Shown here piece by piece: positions 5,189 to 7,210 of a stretch of DNA of 7,210 bases; the first letter of the stretch is position 1; each line of letters opens with the position of its first letter. Below the pieces are notes generated by a model. The model saw only the letters and a program-made list of their open reading frames with translations, ran no database searches and was not told where the DNA came from. The position numbers and the translations under genes were made by a program. Source of the DNA: Planctomycetota bacterium (GTDB lineage Bacteria; JAJVIF01; JAPKYR01); assembly GCA_030673355.1 (NCBI GenBank), contig DAOVJF010000126.1, forward strand, positions 1 through 7,210, read 5' to 3'.

Positions 5189-7210
5189 ATGGCAACTTTC
5201 TTGAATCGTGCGGTCCTGATACCACTGCTAATAGCACTGGTCTGCGGATGTACTAAGTCCGGCAATCCGACACAACCTCCTTTGCCTGACAGTGAAGAGA
5301 TTGACAATGCTATCACGGAAAGCACCAACCCAAGCACTGTTCAATCAAACAACCATCAACTCCTGGCATACAATTTAATTCATATCGATGCCAGAGATCC
5401 TGCAGAAGTTGAATTTGAGATTGTTCCAGTACGCTCAAGTTCGATGCACCTGAATATCCTTAAGCTCCTCGAAACCGGAATTTGCACCGACTGTTTTAAG
5501 CTTGTTGGGTTCAACTCCCCGGAACCAGGCATCTTGGATGTCGATATCGAGATAACTCATCCATTCGATGATTTAAAATTTACGATTTTCGATGTACGTG
5601 GCATCATGATGTTTAACGCGAGCTATGTTTTTCCGGCATCCGATCTGACGATGTCCGATTCATCGATGGGTGACGGAGAACTCCTGAACGCTGAAGGATA
5701 TACACAACTTTATAACGGATCAACGCTCGGTATGGCAGGGGATCTGCTCACATATTATCCCGGTAAACTTTCGACACCGACTATTCCGGACGCTGATCTG
5801 AACGGGTTTATTCGTCATATCACCGATGATCCCGCGAACACACGAAATGCTTTCTACGCGGAGGATTCTGTCACTCAAACCTATAGCCTTGCGTTACCGA
5901 CTGGGGAATTCGTATTCGGCTATGCTGTAGATGCATCATGGGACATACCCCTTGTCGATCCGGTTACTGATCCGATGACCGATTTCCCAATCACGGCAAA
6001 TTGCATCGAACCCTGGAAATTTGAAGTTGCTGATCTGGGTCCTGGATTGACTACAACCGAAGGGACAACGACGCTTCAGATAGATGTCTATGACTGGCAG
6101 GGCAAGGATAGCACGCATCCTGTTAAAGCTGAGTGTCCTGCATATTTTGACGGGGAAATAGAAGCGACGTGGGTTTCGGATGGCGACGGATATACTCGCT
6201 ATGAAGTCACGTTGAATAATACAAAGAATCCCGGGCCAGGTATGTATCCCTGCATTATCAGTCAGGAAGCGGCCGAAAATGATCCATCGGGTCAACCCTG
6301 GATGGATCTTACAGGCTATGAAATAATATTATTGGATTATGGAAATTTATTATGGGCAAAATGCGCTGGTGAAACGAACATGGCTGTGGGATATGCAATT
6401 ACTACACTTTCGGATAACTCAACTGTTGTAACTGGATATTTTACGGAATATATTACATTTGGGAAGGATGAGCCGAATGAGACTGTACTATTCGTGAATT
6501 ACCCATATAAGTCGATTTTTGTGGCCCGGTATAATCCTGATGGAACGCTTGCATGGGCTAAACGCTTAGATAGCGAAGACAAAGATGGATATAGCAGTGG
6601 AATTACAACGCTTTCGGATAATTCAATTGTTTTGACTGGATATTTTGAGTGGGTGTCTGGCGACCCACCTTATTCTACGTATTCGTCTGATATCATCATA
6701 GCTCGTTACAACCCTGATGGAACGCTTGCATGGGTAAAACAGGTAGGTGGTTTCAGTTATAGTGAGGGTCGTGGGATAACTTCGCTTTCGGATAACTCAA
6801 TTGTTGTGACTGGACGGTTTAATTACTCAATCACTTTCGGATGGGGTGAACCGAACGAGACTACCCTGACGACGTATGGAACGCAGAACGATATTGATAT
6901 TTTCATCGCCCGGTATAATCCTGATGGTACTCTTGCATGGGTTAAACAGGCAGGTGGTTTGTCCTATGATTTTAGTTGGAGAATAACATCGCTTACAGAT
7001 AACTCCACTGTCATAACAGGCTCGTTTGATGACATCGCAACATTTGGAGTGGATGAACCGAACGAGACTGTACTTGTCGAGGGGGATTCGGGTTCCTTTA
7101 TGGCCTGTTACAATCCTGATGGAACGCTTGCATGGGCTAAACGGGCAACTGGTTATTATATAACGGCTCATTCGGATGGCTCGACTGTCGTGACTGGGGG
7201 TTTTGAAGGA
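5189..7210 (+). CDS. Beta-propeller repeat lipoprotein, truncated by the window edge
   Basis: 674 codons are open to the last base; the 3' end lies outside. Residues 1-21 form a lipoprotein signal peptide: N6 R7, a hydrophobic stretch, and C21 after V-C-G. A Ser/Pro/Asn-rich linker follows to about residue 57. Residues 58-384 are a region I do not recognise, rich in predicted beta strand, with EITHPFDDLKFTIFDVRG (121-138), LLNAEGYTQLYN (165-176) and a C99-x-x-C102 pair. From about 385 come repeats of 59-69 residues, each with RYNPDGTLAWxK (447, 506, 575; CYNPDGTLAWAK at 640) and LSDNSxVxTG (407, 475, 533; variants at 602 and 661). This fits SBBP-type beta-propeller blades; delta-60 repeats are the alternative. 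The blades are also near-identical in DNA. An extended -10 promoter and GGAGG precede it. It is probably an envelope or surface protein; the ligand is unknown. Confidence 0.85.
   Translation, partial: MATFLNRAVLIPLLIALVCGCTKSGNPTQPPLPDSEEIDNAITESTNPSTVQSNNHQLLAYNLIHIDARDPAEVEFEIVPVRSSSMHLNILKLLETGICTDCFKLVGFNSPEPGILDVDIEITHPFDDLKFTIFDVRGIMMFNASYVFPASDLTMSDSSMGDGELLNAEGYTQLYNGSTLGMAGDLLTYYPGKLSTPTIPDADLNGFIRHITDDPANTRNAFYAEDSVTQTYSLALPTGEFVFGYAVDASWDIPLVDPVTDPMTDFPITANCIEPWKFEVADLGPGLTTTEGTTTLQIDVYDWQGKDSTHPVKAECPAYFDGEIEATWVSDGDGYTRYEVTLNNTKNPGPGMYPCIISQEAAENDPSGQPWMDLTGYEIILLDYGNLLWAKCAGETNMAVGYAITTLSDNSTVVTGYFTEYITFGKDEPNETVLFVNYPYKSIFVARYNPDGTLAWAKRLDSEDKDGYSSGITTLSDNSIVLTGYFEWVSGDPPYSTYSSDIIIARYNPDGTLAWVKQVGGFSYSEGRGITSLSDNSIVVTGRFNYSITFGWGEPNETTLTTYGTQNDIDIFIARYNPDGTLAWVKQAGGLSYDFSWRITSLTDNSTVITGSFDDIATFGVDEPNETVLVEGDSGSFMACYNPDGTLAWAKRATGYYITAHSDGSTVVTGGFEG
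6527..7141 (+). repeat. Internal coding repeats of the propeller
   Basis: The blade core recurs at 6527-6562, 6704-6739, 6911-6946 and 7106-7141. The stretch GATGGAACGCTTGCATGG is identical in copies 1, 2 and 4, and copy 3 differs at two positions. A second motif, GAxCCGAAyGAGACT, recurs near 6470, 6848 and 7057. Synonymous positions are conserved, which points to recent duplication or gene conversion. Confidence 0.8.

Overview
The window comes from a Gram-negative, probably flagellated bacterium of middling GC content. It carries three Kdo/lipid A functions (KdsB, KdtA, LpxK), two predicted lipoproteins, and a small gene behind what looks like a flagellar sigma-28 promoter. I cannot place the organism in a phylum. 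The unknown lipoprotein and the fused KdtA-LpxK would suit a poorly cultured lineage, but that is a guess.

Layout. Positions 1-62 hold too little to call. At 63-290 (minus) lies a 75-residue protein with faint similarity to small flagellar rod/hook-type proteins. It has a sigma-28-like promoter (338-364), a GGAG ribosome site, a TTG start and a hairpin terminator overlapping its stop. Divergent from it, 435-1307 (+) encodes a glycerophosphodiester phosphodiesterase lipoprotein. The 322-bp gap 1308-1629 has no convincing gene but is dense in structure: an 8-bp hairpin after the stop, a 42-nt GGGGACA/TGTCCCC palindrome, and two 24-bp direct repeats flanking a 115-bp segment that contains an 11-bp inverted repeat. 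Next come kdsB (1630-2394) and a single 795-codon frame that joins KdtA (Kdo transferase) to LpxK (lipid A 4'-kinase), 2486-4873.

The gap 4874-5188 starts with a 39-bp tandem repeat that copies the last codons and stop codons of lpxK. It is followed by a 20-bp direct repeat able to form alternative hairpins, and then a good sigma-70 promoter with an extended -10. That promoter drives a lipoprotein gene (5189 onward) that runs off the right edge. It has an unrecognised N-terminal region of about 320 residues followed by at least five propeller-type repeats, and it is open to the last base.

How the genes work together. KdsB makes CMP-Kdo. LpxK phosphorylates the tetraacyl disaccharide to lipid IVA. 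KdtA moves Kdo from CMP-Kdo onto lipid IVA. The two genes therefore encode three linked steps of Kdo2-lipid A assembly, and the fusion joins the enzyme making the acceptor to the enzyme using it. The GDPD and propeller lipoproteins are predicted envelope proteins with no evident link to that pathway. I did not find a clear new multi-gene system. The unusual items are the fusion, the repeat-rich gaps, the sigma-28 small gene and the unknown lipoprotein.
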